A stretch of 44,729 bases of DNA from Loigolactobacillus zhaoyuanensis (lineage in GTDB: Bacteria; Bacillota; Bacilli; Lactobacillales; Lactobacillaceae), in assembly GCF_003946385.1 (NCBI RefSeq), contig NZ_RHOE01000016.1, positions 1-44,729 on the forward strand, read 5' to 3'. Each line of letters opens with the position of its first letter. Positions within the stretch are counted from its first letter, which is position 1. Shown here piece after piece: positions 1-8,241 of this stretch. Position numbers and translations under genes: made by a program. The notes under the pieces were generated by a model. It was not told where the DNA came from. It searched no databases and saw only the letters and a program-made list of their open reading frames with translations.

Positions 1-66
1 ATCTCACGAATTGAAGACCATCGGTTTTATTTTCAGGCTCAAGGCACCAATAAAAAGACGATGTAC

Positions 67-111
67 AAAAGAACGCCTTCACCGCTAGTATAACGGTAAA
101 GGCGTTCTTTT
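67..111. terminator. Intrinsic terminator, left edge
   Basis: A 13-bp perfect inverted repeat (67-79 with 99-111, AAAAGAACGCCTT and its complement) is extended by an inner ACCG/CGGT pair and is flanked by A and T runs, so it could work on both strands. It probably ends a gene lying off the left edge. All three forward frames of bases 1-93 close within the window (stops at 12-14, 86-88 and 91-93), so I cannot say which frame, if any, is the tail of a real gene. Confidence 0.85.
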
Positions 112-123
112 CATAGATGGTTA

Positions 124-140
124 CGCGCGGTGGCCGCGCG
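124..140. repeat. Short GC-rich palindrome
   Basis: CGCGCGG and CCGCGCG form a perfect 7-bp inverted repeat around the loop TGG. No run of T follows, so it is not a normal terminator. It lies 25 bp before the parS-like site. Its role is unknown. Confidence 0.5.
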
Positions 141-165
141 GAGAGTTTTGTTTGCTCTAAAATAT

Positions 166-181
166 TGCTTCACGTGAAACA
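166..181. promoter_or_regulatory. parS-like ParB binding site
   Basis: The 16-mer TGCTTCACGTGAAACA differs at one position (C for T at base 3) from the consensus TGTTTCACGTGAAACA bound by ParB/Spo0J in Firmicutes. The CACGTG core and the complete right half-site are intact. It lies in non-coding DNA. In this group parS sites cluster around the chromosome origin, which fits the neighbouring dnaB, walRK and purA genes. No other CACGTG in the window keeps the flanks. That ParB binds here is inference. Confidence 0.7.
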
Positions 182-278
182 GATCGGCTGAAAGCTATTG
201 GGTGCAGGTCGTAAATCTGTTAAGATTGAGCTGTTGCAGATAATTAAAATATGGTGGATGAAATTAAGGACGAGATAA

Positions 279-1406
279 ATGATGCCAATTGTTAGTCAGA
301 TCATTCTCTTTGTAATTGAAATATTGGTCACTTTAGGTGTCGTATTTGGCTTCCAATTGATTGCGGATTATTCGACGACCAAATATTCTAACGAAGTGGT
401 TTGGATCGGAAATATGAACTGGCAACTTAAGTTAAGCGCCATTATTTATTTCTCGGTGGTTGGGATCAGTTTATCGGTTATTGAACATCTGTATTTTTTT
501 AATACGCTTGCGCTAGTTAATTTAAGAATTATGGCCATTCTTTTATTACTTATTTTTTTAGGAACGCAAATTGCGACGATCGTTGTAGCCGTAGCTTTAA
601 CTGCCTATTTTTTATTGTGGGGTTTTCAAAGTTATATCGTTGTTTATTCGTTGTTATACGTTATTTTATTTACCTTGATCGTGCTGATCAATCAGAGTAA
701 GCGCCTGACCTTCAACTGGCAGTTACTCTGGTTTGGGGTAACGACTACCTTATTTTGGGCCGCCATCTTTGTGTATAAGAACATAGTTGTTGCTAGTAGT
801 TTGTCAGTTACGAAGCTACTACTTCATTTGATCGGGATGGTATTTCTTTGCGGAATTCCGGTGCTGTTGATTCGGTTTCTGGAGCAAAATCAGTTATTGA
901 TCTCTGAACAAACATTAGGCGCCTATATTGATGAATTGACGCAGCTTTATAATTATCATTCATTTAGTTTGAATTTTGAACGTGCTTTTCAGAAAACAGG
1001 CAATACTAAAAAAGTGCTGAATCTAATGATCATGGACTTAGATGGGTTTAAGCACGTGAATGATACGTACGGACATTTGGCTGGTAATGCTGTTTTAAAA
1101 GAATTTAGTGGGATGTTATCCGCAATGGCAGGAACTAATATTGTGCCTTATCGAATCGGTGGCGAGGAAATGGCTTTGATATTCAACGATGTTACCTCTG
1201 AATACGCGCAACAATTAGCTGAACAGTTATTGAAGCAGCTACGACAACATCAATTTATATATGAAAATAGGCAAATTAAGCTGACTTTCTCGGCAGGTTT
1301 AAGCCAGGTTAAGCAAACGGATGAAACCTCGCGCGCGTTCTTTCGCCGAGTCGATGATCTAACTTATACTGCAAAACGAGCCGGCGGCAATCAAATTGCT
1401 GTGTAA
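279..1406 (+). CDS. Membrane-bound GGDEF diguanylate cyclase
   Basis: Predicted to make c-di-GMP from two GTP. The 375-residue protein has about six or seven hydrophobic segments (residues 5-205) and a C-terminal GGDEF domain (about 215-375) that begins with DELTQLYNYHSF. The metal and substrate segment MDLDGFKHVNDTYGH is intact. The active-site loop reads GGEEM (residues 294-298): the acidic catalytic residues are kept and the last aromatic is replaced by Met. The usual RxxD inhibitory site five residues before this loop is absent, so product inhibition through that site is not expected. The start at 279 has AAGGA 8 nt upstream; the ATG at 282 is an alternative. The next gene is an EAL phosphodiesterase, so the pair forms a local c-di-GMP module. 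The signal sensed by the membrane part is unknown. Confidence 0.88.
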   Translation: MMPIVSQIILFVIEILVTLGVVFGFQLIADYSTTKYSNEVVWIGNMNWQLKLSAIIYFSVVGISLSVIEHLYFFNTLALVNLRIMAILLLLIFLGTQIATIVVAVALTAYFLLWGFQSYIVVYSLLYVILFTLIVLINQSKRLTFNWQLLWFGVTTTLFWAAIFVYKNIVVASSLSVTKLLLHLIGMVFLCGIPVLLIRFLEQNQLLISEQTLGAYIDELTQLYNYHSFSLNFERAFQKTGNTKKVLNLMIMDLDGFKHVNDTYGHLAGNAVLKEFSGMLSAMAGTNIVPYRIGGEEMALIFNDVTSEYAQQLAEQLLKQLRQHQFIYENRQIKLTFSAGLSQVKQTDETSRAFFRRVDDLTYTAKRAGGNQIAV

Positions 1407-1436
1407 CAGGTTACATTTATCTGGGGTACAATTTAA

Positions 1437-1466
1437 TTGCTCGTTTAACTTGGTTTGTGCTATAAT
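1437..1466 (+). promoter_or_regulatory. Promoter of the EAL-nox unit
   Basis: A -35 box TTGCTC (1437-1442) and a -10 box TATAAT (1461-1466) stand 18 nt apart, and a TG one base before the -10 makes it an extended type. Transcription would start near 1473, about 140 nt before the EAL gene. Confidence 0.7.
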
Positions 1467-1472
1467 TACTTA

Positions 1473-1614
1473 TGAAGTCAAGCAGACTTAATTTATTTTA
1501 AAATTTAATGTTAATGATTGCTCAACTCTATTTAACTAATAAATAGAGATACGACCCGCACTTGAGAAAGACAAGTAGCGGGTCTTTTTTATTTCTAGAG
1601 GAAGTGGGCTAACT
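1473..1614 (+). promoter_or_regulatory. Leader RNA with two hairpins ahead of the EAL gene
   Basis: The predicted leader contains an 8- to 9-bp hairpin (CTCTATTT 1526-1533 with AAATAGAG 1541-1548) followed at once by an intrinsic terminator (1553-1590). The EAL start codon comes 24 nt after the terminator. Any read-through must therefore pass it, which is the layout of an attenuator. I could not match the leader to a known riboswitch; the conserved motifs of the c-di-GMP (GEMM) riboswitch are not visible. Confidence 0.45.
1553..1590 (+). terminator. Terminator in the EAL leader
   Basis: GACCCGC-ACTTG (1553-1564) pairs with CAAGT-A-GCGGGTC (1572-1584), with one bulged A, and six T follow. It lies between the promoter at 1437-1466 and the gene at 1615, so it ends a short RNA or attenuates the downstream unit. 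Confidence 0.85.
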
Positions 1615-2277
1615 ATGTATAAATATTTTGTTCAACCAATACTGAATAAACACAACCAAACTTTGATCAGCTATGAACTTTTGTTAAAAGAAAAAACCGC
1701 TGTTGGTTGGCGTGCACCAGCTTCTTTTGCCGCGATCTCACCGACGATCATTGCAACGTTATTGTTAGAGACGACTAGCCAATTAGAATTAAAAATTGGT
1801 TCAGTGGCCGTTAACTTAAATCGTACACAGATGATCAATCCAAAGGTCGTATCTGCCTTATTAGCGGCACAAGATCAACTGCGGCCAGTTCGTTTGAAAA
1901 TTGAAGTTACTGAAGAAGTCACTGCTGCCGATATTACGAATAAGCAATTAATTCCGGTTTTGCGTCAATTTTCTGATCATGGTATGGAAATTTCTTTGGA
2001 TGACGTCGGTAGTGGTCGCAATCTTTTAGCACAAATTACACAATTGATCCCTTACGCCCATGAGATCAAGTTCGCGTTGCAGAACTTTGACAGCACGATC
2101 CATGATCCGCTGATGCAAGCACAAGTTATTTTTTGGCGTAATTTTGCTGATCGTTATAAATTGCGTTTTATTTTAGAAGGTATCGAAAACGCTGATGACG
2201 ATGAATTAGTTGATCATATGAATATTGATCTACGGCAGGGCTATTATTATGGCAAGCCCCATCCAGTCGCTTGCTAA
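1615..2277 (+). CDS. Stand-alone EAL-domain c-di-GMP phosphodiesterase
   Basis: Predicted cytosolic enzyme that opens c-di-GMP to pGpG. The 220-residue protein is a bare EAL domain with no membrane or sensor part. The residues that bind metal and substrate can be matched: E21 in YELLLK (the EAL position), N67 in VNLN, E97 in IEVTEE, D129-D130 in SLDDVGSG, K152 in IKF, E188 in LEGIE and Q208 in RQGYYYGKP. Loop 6 reads DDVGSGR instead of the usual DDFGTGY, so activity is likely but not certain. The ribosome site AGAGGA lies about 12 nt before the ATG. A gap of only 43 nt to nox suggests co-transcription. The GGDEF gene upstream supplies the substrate. Confidence 0.87.
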   Translation: MYKYFVQPILNKHNQTLISYELLLKEKTAVGWRAPASFAAISPTIIATLLLETTSQLELKIGSVAVNLNRTQMINPKVVSALLAAQDQLRPVRLKIEVTEEVTAADITNKQLIPVLRQFSDHGMEISLDDVGSGRNLLAQITQLIPYAHEIKFALQNFDSTIHDPLMQAQVIFWRNFADRYKLRFILEGIENADDDELVDHMNIDLRQGYYYGKPHPVAC

Positions 2278-2320
2278 ATGAGAAAATACAGCCCCAAATG
2301 CTGAAGGAGGACGTGGTGGT

Positions 2321-3664
2321 TTGAAAGTAATTGTAGTTGGTTGTACGCATGCTGGTGTTACTGCTGTTACGGAGATTATGAAACAGCATCCGGAAGCAGA
2401 AGTCACCGTCTATGAGCGTAATGATAATGTTTCGTTTCTATCTTGCGGGATCGCCTTATATTTACAAGATACAGTCAAACACTTAGAGGATATGTTTTAT
2501 GAAACACCTGAACATTTAGCGTCCTTGGGTGTCAATGTAAAAATCAAACATGATGTTTTAAAAATTGATGCCAAAAAGCAGCAAATAACGGTACAGAACC
2601 TTGAATCCAAAGCCATTTTTACAGATACTTATGATCGTTTAGTTATGACCACGGGTTCAGCGGCGTCAGTACCACTGTTGCAAGGCGTCGATAGTAGCAA
2701 GGTCCTAGTATGTAAAAACTATCATCAAGCACAAGCAATCAAGCAAAGTGCGTCAACTAGTCATCAAGTAACAATTGTCGGTGCCGGTTATTCTGGAATC
2801 GAGTTGGCAGAAGCTTATGCCAATACTGATCATCAAGTTACCTTATTACAAGGCGATAGTCAGGTGTTAAGTAATTATGTTGATCCAGAAATGTCCGCAC
2901 GCATCGTTGCTTCATTGCAGCAGCATGGTGTAACGGTACATTTAAATACCCCTGTCACCGCCTTTAATACAAGTGAGCCTAACGCACCGGTACAAATTAA
3001 AACACCGCAGGGCGACTTCACTTCTGACTTGGTCGTTGTTTGCACTGGCTTTATGCCAAATACAGATCTACTGCAAGGCCAAGTTGATTTAGATCGGCAT
3101 GGCGCAGTCATTACTAATGATTGGTTGGAAACTTCAGAACCGACTATTTTTGCGGCTGGCGACGCTTGTGCCGCTAAATTTAATCCCACTAAGCGGCCAA
3201 TTTTTATTCCCTTAGCAACGAATGCGGTGCAGCAAGGCCGAATCATTGCCCGCAATTTATATGGTCACGTTCAGCGTTATCCCGGCACTCAGGCGACCAC
3301 AGCTTTACGTTTATTTGCGCAAACGTTGGCGACCACCGGAATCACATTAAAAAAAGCGTTAGCCGCTGGAATCGATGCAACAAGCGTGACTTATTGTGGC
3401 CCGTACCGGCCAACTTTTATGCCGCAGACCAGCGAAGTAGTGATCGAACTAGTTTATGACCGGGTGGATCATCGAATATTAGGCGCACAATTTTTTGGCG
3501 AATATGATTTGACCCAATCGGCTAATGCGATTTCGATCAGTATTCAAAATCAGAATACAATTGAAGATTTAGCATTCACAGATATGTTATTTAATCCATT
3601 TTATGATCAGCCAGTGAACTACCTTAATCAAGTGGCGCAAATGGCGATCGATCAAGAAAATTAA
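2321..3664 (+). CDS. nox: H2O-forming NADH oxidase
   Basis: Flavoprotein of the Nox/CoA-disulfide reductase family that reduces O2 to water with NADH, regenerating NAD+ and removing oxygen in lactic acid bacteria. The 447-residue length is usual. Visible parts: N-terminal FAD fold (VIVVGCTHAG), redox-active Cys42 in SFLSCGIALYL, NAD fold around residue 155 (VGAGYSGIELAEAY), second FAD segment (TIFAAGDACA) and a C-terminal dimerisation domain. The start is TTG at 2321, with AAGGAGG 10 nt upstream; no better start fits. It follows the EAL gene by 43 nt. Single-Cys42 CoA-disulfide reductases are close relatives and cannot be excluded from sequence alone. Confidence 0.92.
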   Translation: MKVIVVGCTHAGVTAVTEIMKQHPEAEVTVYERNDNVSFLSCGIALYLQDTVKHLEDMFYETPEHLASLGVNVKIKHDVLKIDAKKQQITVQNLESKAIFTDTYDRLVMTTGSAASVPLLQGVDSSKVLVCKNYHQAQAIKQSASTSHQVTIVGAGYSGIELAEAYANTDHQVTLLQGDSQVLSNYVDPEMSARIVASLQQHGVTVHLNTPVTAFNTSEPNAPVQIKTPQGDFTSDLVVVCTGFMPNTDLLQGQVDLDRHGAVITNDWLETSEPTIFAAGDACAAKFNPTKRPIFIPLATNAVQQGRIIARNLYGHVQRYPGTQATTALRLFAQTLATTGITLKKALAAGIDATSVTYCGPYRPTFMPQTSEVVIELVYDRVDHRILGAQFFGEYDLTQSANAISISIQNQNTIEDLAFTDMLFNPFYDQPVNYLNQVAQMAIDQEN

Positions 3665-3668
3665 GATT

Positions 3669-3705
3669 TAAAGGAGGTGTGCGTAAACACAGCTCCTTTA
3701 TTTTT
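3669..3705 (+). terminator. Terminator of nox
   Basis: TAAAGGAG-GTGT (3669-3680) pairs with ACAC-AG-CTCCTTTA (3687-3700), followed by five T. The stem also contains an AAGGAGG motif, but here that is part of the hairpin. Confidence 0.85.
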
Positions 3706-3711
3706 ATCACA

Positions 3712-3822
3712 GTGGATTTCAACCAGCAGTTAAAAGACGCTAGCGCAGCCTTTAAGACTGCGCTGGAATTGCCGCTGTATATTCAAGAAAGCGATTGTGA
3801 TAAAATAGGGTTATCATTTTAG
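3712..3822 (+). CDS. Possible 36-residue open frame or remnant
   Basis: A frame beginning with GTG at 3712 reads VDFNQQLKDASAAFKTAL and continues to LSF before TAG at 3820. Its composition is protein-like and it fills most of the nox-gdpP gap. No Shine-Dalgarno sequence stands before the GTG, because the upstream bases are the nox terminator. A hairpin (AGCGCAG 3742-3748 with CTGCGCT 3758-3764) and a flanking TTATCACA/TGTGATAA pair (3704-3711 and 3795-3802) also lie here, so the stretch may be a structured leader of gdpP instead. I do not recognise a family. Confidence 0.2.
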   Translation: MDFNQQLKDASAAFKTALELPLYIQESDCDKIGLSF

Positions 3823-3844
3823 GATTTGGTCAAGAGGAGTTATT

Positions 3845-5857
3845 ATGAAAAAATTATTTTCAAGGGACCATTTGCCGGCTTTTTTGCAAAATGATCGGTT
3901 GCGTTTAACGACGGTGGGACTGGTTGGATTCGCAGCACTTGGTGTTATCCTGGCTTTCTTTATTAATTTTGTTTTGGGGATATTTTTACTAGTGTTGTTT
4001 ACAGCCTTGGTCGGTACCGTATTCTATGCTTTAGAGACCGTCACGAAAAATACCAACGCGTACATTTCTGATCTTTCTTATCGAATCAAACGTGGTGAGC
4101 AAGAAGCGCTGATCAAAATGCCGATTGGGATCTTACTTTACAGTGAGGCTAATGAAATTGAATGGACGAATCCCTACCTACAAGAATATTTAGGCAAAAA
4201 AGAAGTTTTGGGTGAGTCAATTGCGACGATCGACCCTGAATTAGCTAAGCTGATCACGGAAAACGAAGCAACAAGCGAACCGAAAACAGTTCGTTGGGGC
4301 GATAATCAGTTTGAGATCATTATCCAGGAAGGTATTCGGGTCGTTTATTTGTTAGACATTACCCGCTATGCTAAAATCGAAGAGCGCTATAATGAAGAGC
4401 AGCTAGCGATCGGGCAAATTTTCCTCGATAACTATGACGAAATCACGCAGACGATGACTGATAAAAATATCTCGAATTTGAATAATTACGTGACCAATGA
4501 ATTAAGCAATTGGGCGCGTCATTATGGGATGTTTCTGAAACGAGTCGATGATGATCATTTCTTTATAATGATCTATGCTAAGACACTGAAAAAAATTGAA
4601 GCGGATAATTTTAAAATTTTGGATCGGATCCGTGAGCGGACCTCGAAGCAAAATTATCCGTTGACCTTGTCGATGGGAATCGCGTACGATGATACTGATT
4701 TAGCTAAGTTAGCCACGGTTTCACAAAGCAATCTTGATTTAGCTTTAGGTCGTGGTGGTGATCAGGTAGTCGTCAAATCAGAAAACGATCAAGCTCGTTT
4801 TTATGGTGGTAAAACTAACCCAATGGAAAAACGGACCCGTGTGCGGGCACGTATGATCAGCCAGGCCTTACAAGAAGTCATGAACCAAACGGATCAGGTC
4901 TTTGTTATGGGGCACGCACAGCCGGATATGGACTCACTAGGTGCCTGTCTAGGTATTCGTCGAATCGCGGTAATGAATGGTAAGAAATGCTCGATCGTAG
5001 TCAATCAAGAGCATGTGCATACGGATATTCAACGCTTACTGACGCAACTTAAGGCGGATCCAGAAATTGGCCCTGATATTTTGACGCCCGATCAAGCACC
5101 AGAGTTGGCGACTGATCAGAGTTTGTTAGTGATGGTGGATCATTCAAAGCCATCGATTTCAACAAGCCCAGTACTTTATCACCGTTTGGCTAACCGGACG
5201 ATCATTATCGATCATCATCGTCGTGGCGAAGAATTTCCGGAAAATCCAATGCTGGTTTACATCGAACCTTATGCGTCGTCTACTTGTGAGTTGATCACAG
5301 AAATGTTTGAATATCAGCCTAAGGAAACCGAAGCCATCAATAAGTTGGAAGCGACTGCCATGTTGGCAGGCATCACTGTTGATACAAAATCGTTTTCGTT
5401 ACGTACTGGGACACGGACCTTTGACGCAGCAAGTTATTTACGCTCTGTAGGCGCAGATGCTGTAATGGTGCAACGATTATTGAAAGAAAACGTTGATAAT
5501 TATATTCAAAAGAATCATTTAATTGAATCGATTGAATTCATTCGGCCGAATATGGCGCTGTGTTTAGGTGAGGAAACCGAAACTTATGACCCAGTGATCG
5601 CAGCCCAAGCAGCCGACACGTTGCTATCATTGTCGGGGATCGATGCTTCCTTTGTTGTTACCCGGAGGCCAGGTGGTGCGATCGGAATTTCCGCGCGTAG
5701 CCTTGGTGAGGTCAATGTTCAAGTGATCATGGAACAACTCGGTGGTGGCGGTCATTTATCCAATGCCGCAACTCAGCTGGAAAATACCACCGTCGCTGCT
5801 GCGCGGGATGAGCTGGAGCAAGTATTGGCCCAAACTGAGCAGAAAACAGCAGAATAA
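3845..5857 (+). CDS. gdpP: c-di-AMP phosphodiesterase GdpP
   Basis: Hydrolyses c-di-AMP to pApA, and so sets the level of the nucleotide that controls potassium and osmolyte uptake and wall stress. The 670-residue protein has the full family layout: two N-terminal membrane helices (about 20-65), a PAS-like domain (about 85-150), a degenerate GGDEF domain (about 170-305) without a GGDEF active loop, and a DHH/DHHA1 catalytic part. The metal-binding motifs are visible: GHAQPDMDSLGA, VDHSKPS, IIDHHRRGEEF and the C-terminal GGGGHLSNAATQ. AAGAGGAG precedes the ATG. rplI and dnaB follow, the usual order in lactobacilli. Confidence 0.96.
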   Translation: MKKLFSRDHLPAFLQNDRLRLTTVGLVGFAALGVILAFFINFVLGIFLLVLFTALVGTVFYALETVTKNTNAYISDLSYRIKRGEQEALIKMPIGILLYSEANEIEWTNPYLQEYLGKKEVLGESIATIDPELAKLITENEATSEPKTVRWGDNQFEIIIQEGIRVVYLLDITRYAKIEERYNEEQLAIGQIFLDNYDEITQTMTDKNISNLNNYVTNELSNWARHYGMFLKRVDDDHFFIMIYAKTLKKIEADNFKILDRIRERTSKQNYPLTLSMGIAYDDTDLAKLATVSQSNLDLALGRGGDQVVVKSENDQARFYGGKTNPMEKRTRVRARMISQALQEVMNQTDQVFVMGHAQPDMDSLGACLGIRRIAVMNGKKCSIVVNQEHVHTDIQRLLTQLKADPEIGPDILTPDQAPELATDQSLLVMVDHSKPSISTSPVLYHRLANRTIIIDHHRRGEEFPENPMLVYIEPYASSTCELITEMFEYQPKETEAINKLEATAMLAGITVDTKSFSLRTGTRTFDAASYLRSVGADAVMVQRLLKENVDNYIQKNHLIESIEFIRPNMALCLGEETETYDPVIAAQAADTLLSLSGIDASFVVTRRPGGAIGISARSLGEVNVQVIMEQLGGGGHLSNAATQLENTTVAAARDELEQVLAQTEQKTAE

Positions 5858-5910
5858 TTTATACAGGTAGTTCGCAAAAATAGACAGCCGATATGAGGAG
5901 GAATTATATA

Positions 5911-6363
5911 ATGAAAGTTATTTTCTTAGAAGATGTTCGTGGTAAAGGCAAGCGTGGGGAAACCAAAGAAGTACCATCTGGTTATGCACAAAACTTTTTG
6001 ATCAAAAACGGTAAAGCTAAGGCGGCTACTAATCAAGCAATGAGCCAACTTAAAGGACAGCAGCGCGCGGAAGAACGCCGGGCGGAAGAGGAATTAGCTG
6101 AAGCTGAGGCATTGAAAAAAGTCATTGAAGCAGATGAAACTGTGGTTGTGATCGAATCTAAAGCAGGTGCCGATAGTCGTTTGTTTGGCTCGATCCCAAG
6201 CAAACAGATCGCCCAAGCCTTAAAGCAACAATATCAAATTGAAGTCGATAAGCGCAAAATTGAATTAGCTGAACCGATCCGTGCTTTAGGCTATCGCAAT
6301 GTACCAGTGAAATTATATGGTGATGTTACCGCTAAAATTCGCGTACACATTACGGAAAAATAA
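5911..6363 (+). CDS. rplI: 50S ribosomal protein L9
   Basis: Binds domain V of 23S rRNA in the large subunit. The start is ATG at 5911 ([17 protein letters not shown]); an upstream in-frame ATG at 5893 overlaps the Shine-Dalgarno GAGGAGG (5895-5901), so it cannot be the real start. The 150-residue length matches the family. The N-terminal globular domain (1-45), the long linker helix rich in Ala/Glu/Lys (46-75) and the C-terminal domain are all present. It follows gdpP by 53 nt and was probably transcribed with it. Confidence 0.97.
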   Translation: MKVIFLEDVRGKGKRGETKEVPSGYAQNFLIKNGKAKAATNQAMSQLKGQQRAEERRAEEELAEAEALKKVIEADETVVVIESKAGADSRLFGSIPSKQIAQALKQQYQIEVDKRKIELAEPIRALGYRNVPVKLYGDVTAKIRVHITEK

Positions 6364-6384
6364 GATATATTTAGATTAAATATC

Positions 6385-6448
6385 GGAACAATAGGCGTTC
6401 GACTGCGGTCATTAGCGAAGCGGAAAAACGTCCTGCGGTTCCTTTTTT
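6385..6448 (+). terminator. Probable terminator after rplI
   Basis: GGAAC (6385-6389) pairs with GTTCC (6438-6442) and, inside, AGGCGTT with AACG-T-CCT. Six T follow. The stem is interrupted and the loop long, so it may be weak. It separates rplI from dnaB, which has its own TATAAT at 6500-6505. Confidence 0.5.
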
Positions 6449-6550
6449 AATTTGAAAATAATTCAGTACAGGTTGATTGCTAGCTTGACTAGAACAACGT
6501 ATAATGATGGCAGTATTTTGACGTTTAGCTTTTAAGAGAGGGTTTTTTGC

Positions 6551-7957
6551 GTGAATGAATTAATCGATCAAACACCGCCACAGAATATCGAGGCCGAACA
6601 AGCGGTTCTCGGCGCGGTTTTTTTAAATCCTGATGCGTTGGTTGAAGCGATGGAATTTGTTACACCAGCTGATTTTTATCGGCGGGCACATCAGCTTATC
6701 TTCCAAGCGATGGTTGACTTAAATGATATTTCTGAAGCCATTGATGTGGTGACGTTACAAAATCGCTTAGAAGGTCAGAATCAGCTGGAAGATATCGGTG
6801 GCTTGCCTTATTTAGCTGATTTAGCGGTAGCGGTACCTACGGCAGCTAATGTTGCCCATTACGCTAAAATCGTTCAAGAGAAGTCGATTCTGCGCCGTTT
6901 GATTCAAGCAGCGACTAATATTGTGACTAAGAGTTATACCGAAGATGACGTGACGGCAATTCTTGACGAAGCCGAACAAGACATCATGAACGTTTCGGAG
7001 CAGCGTAATTCCACTGGTTTTAAGTCGATTTCGGATGTATTAAACAGTACGATCGAGCAAATCGATCAGTTATATCAAAATAGTGATGATATTACCGGCT
7101 TACCGACCGGCTATCGTGATTTAGATAAAATGACTGCCGGCCTGCAGGAAGATGAATTAATTATTTTAGCGGCGCGGCCAGCCGTTGGTAAAACCGCCTT
7201 TGCACTAAATATTGCCCAAAACGTTGGCACGAAAACCGATAAAACTGTGGCGATTTTTAGTTTGGAAATGAGCGCAGAATCATTGGTCAACCGGATGCTA
7301 TGCGCGGAAGGTAGTATCGATGCGGGCCATTTGCGTACCGGCCAGTTGTCGGAAGAAGAATGGCAAAACTTGATCATCGCCATGGGTAGCTTGTCCAAGG
7401 CATCGATCTATATTGATGATACGCCGGGGAATAAAATGTCCGAGATCCGGGCTAAATGTCGCCGTTTAGCGAAGGAAAAAGGGAATCTTGGCTTAGTGGT
7501 GGTCGATTATTTGCAGCTGATCGAAGGTAGCAACAAAGAAAGCCGCCAACAAGAAGTTTCTGGAATTTCGCGGCAATTGAAAAAATTAGCTAAGGAACTA
7601 CGTGTGCCAGTTATTGCTTTATCCCAGCTTTCTCGTGGGGTGGAACAGCGTCAGGACAAGCGGCCAGTGTTATCTGATATTCGTGAATCAGGTTCGATCG
7701 AACAGGATGCTGATATCGTTGCCTTCTTATATCGTGAAGACTATTATCGCGATGAAGATAGCGGTGACGACGATGATAACAACAGTAATTTCGCCCAAAA
7801 TAGTGCCGCTGGCGGTCAGCGTGAGGCTGATCAAGAGGTTGGTGAAGTTGAAGTCATCATCGAGAAAAACCGGAGTGGCGCGCGTGGTACGGTAAAATTA
7901 TTATTCGTGAAGCAATATAATAAATTTTCCTCAATTGCTTACGTACCGGAAGCGTAA
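6551..7957 (+). CDS. dnaB: Replicative DNA helicase DnaB
   Basis: Hexameric 5'-3' helicase that unwinds DNA at the fork (called DnaC in Bacillus). The 468-residue protein has an N-terminal DnaG-interacting domain (about 10-110), a linker, and a RecA-like ATPase with Walker A ARPAVGKTAF, Walker B LVVVDYLQLI and the arginine-finger region near EKNRSGARG. The C-terminal part carries an acidic insert (DEDSGDDDDNNSN) before EVEVIIEKNR. The start is GTG at 6551, preceded by GAGAGG about 8 nt upstream and followed by NELIDQTPPQNIEAEQAVLG, the usual N-terminus. Confidence 0.96.
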   Translation: MNELIDQTPPQNIEAEQAVLGAVFLNPDALVEAMEFVTPADFYRRAHQLIFQAMVDLNDISEAIDVVTLQNRLEGQNQLEDIGGLPYLADLAVAVPTAANVAHYAKIVQEKSILRRLIQAATNIVTKSYTEDDVTAILDEAEQDIMNVSEQRNSTGFKSISDVLNSTIEQIDQLYQNSDDITGLPTGYRDLDKMTAGLQEDELIILAARPAVGKTAFALNIAQNVGTKTDKTVAIFSLEMSAESLVNRMLCAEGSIDAGHLRTGQLSEEEWQNLIIAMGSLSKASIYIDDTPGNKMSEIRAKCRRLAKEKGNLGLVVVDYLQLIEGSNKESRQQEVSGISRQLKKLAKELRVPVIALSQLSRGVEQRQDKRPVLSDIRESGSIEQDADIVAFLYREDYYRDEDSGDDDDNNSNFAQNSAAGGQREADQEVGEVEVIIEKNRSGARGTVKLLFVKQYNKFSSIAYVPEA

Positions 7958-8037
7958 TAAGGTGGCATTATGAAAGAAAAATAAGATTTAGTGCCATATT
8001 TCTTGCGGTGGTTTTGAGCCGCGGCGCCAACAGCGTT

Positions 8038-8071
8038 AAAAAAATCGACGGATGCTCTCGTCGATTTTTTT
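8038..8071 (+). terminator. Terminator of dnaB
   Basis: AAAAAAATCGACG (8038-8050) and CGTCGATTTTTTT (8059-8071) form a perfect 13-bp stem with an 8-nt loop. Confidence 0.92.
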
Positions 8072-8166
8072 AGTTGCTAGTTTTCTGTTTTATCAGAAAT
8101 GCGGCGAAAGTTCGCTTTTATGATAATATTTTTGTTTGTTTTCTATACAAATTTTCTAATAAACTA

Positions 8167-8195
8167 TTGAGTTGTTTAAAGAAAGCGGTTATATT
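8167..8195 (+). promoter_or_regulatory. Promoter of the LysM protein gene
   Basis: TTGAGT (8167-8172) and TATATT (8190-8195) with a 17-nt spacer lie 46 nt before the start codon. Confidence 0.6.
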
Positions 8196-8241
8196 TGAGA
8201 TAGACTGCGGGCATTTAGACTAATTTGGAGGGTAAATAAAC

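Noticed and set aside
1-93. Tail of a coding sequence at the left edge (a frame reading ISRIEDHRFYFQAQG up to the stop at 91)
   Set aside because: All three frames stop within 93 bases, this one only inside the terminator loop. I cannot tell whether it is coding.
3671-3681. GTG start at 3679 behind AAGGAGG after nox
   Set aside because: The spacing of one base is too short and the motif is part of the nox terminator stem.
7602-7895. Plus-strand 97-codon frame inside dnaB
   Set aside because: It is a shifted frame of a conserved gene without its own ribosome site.
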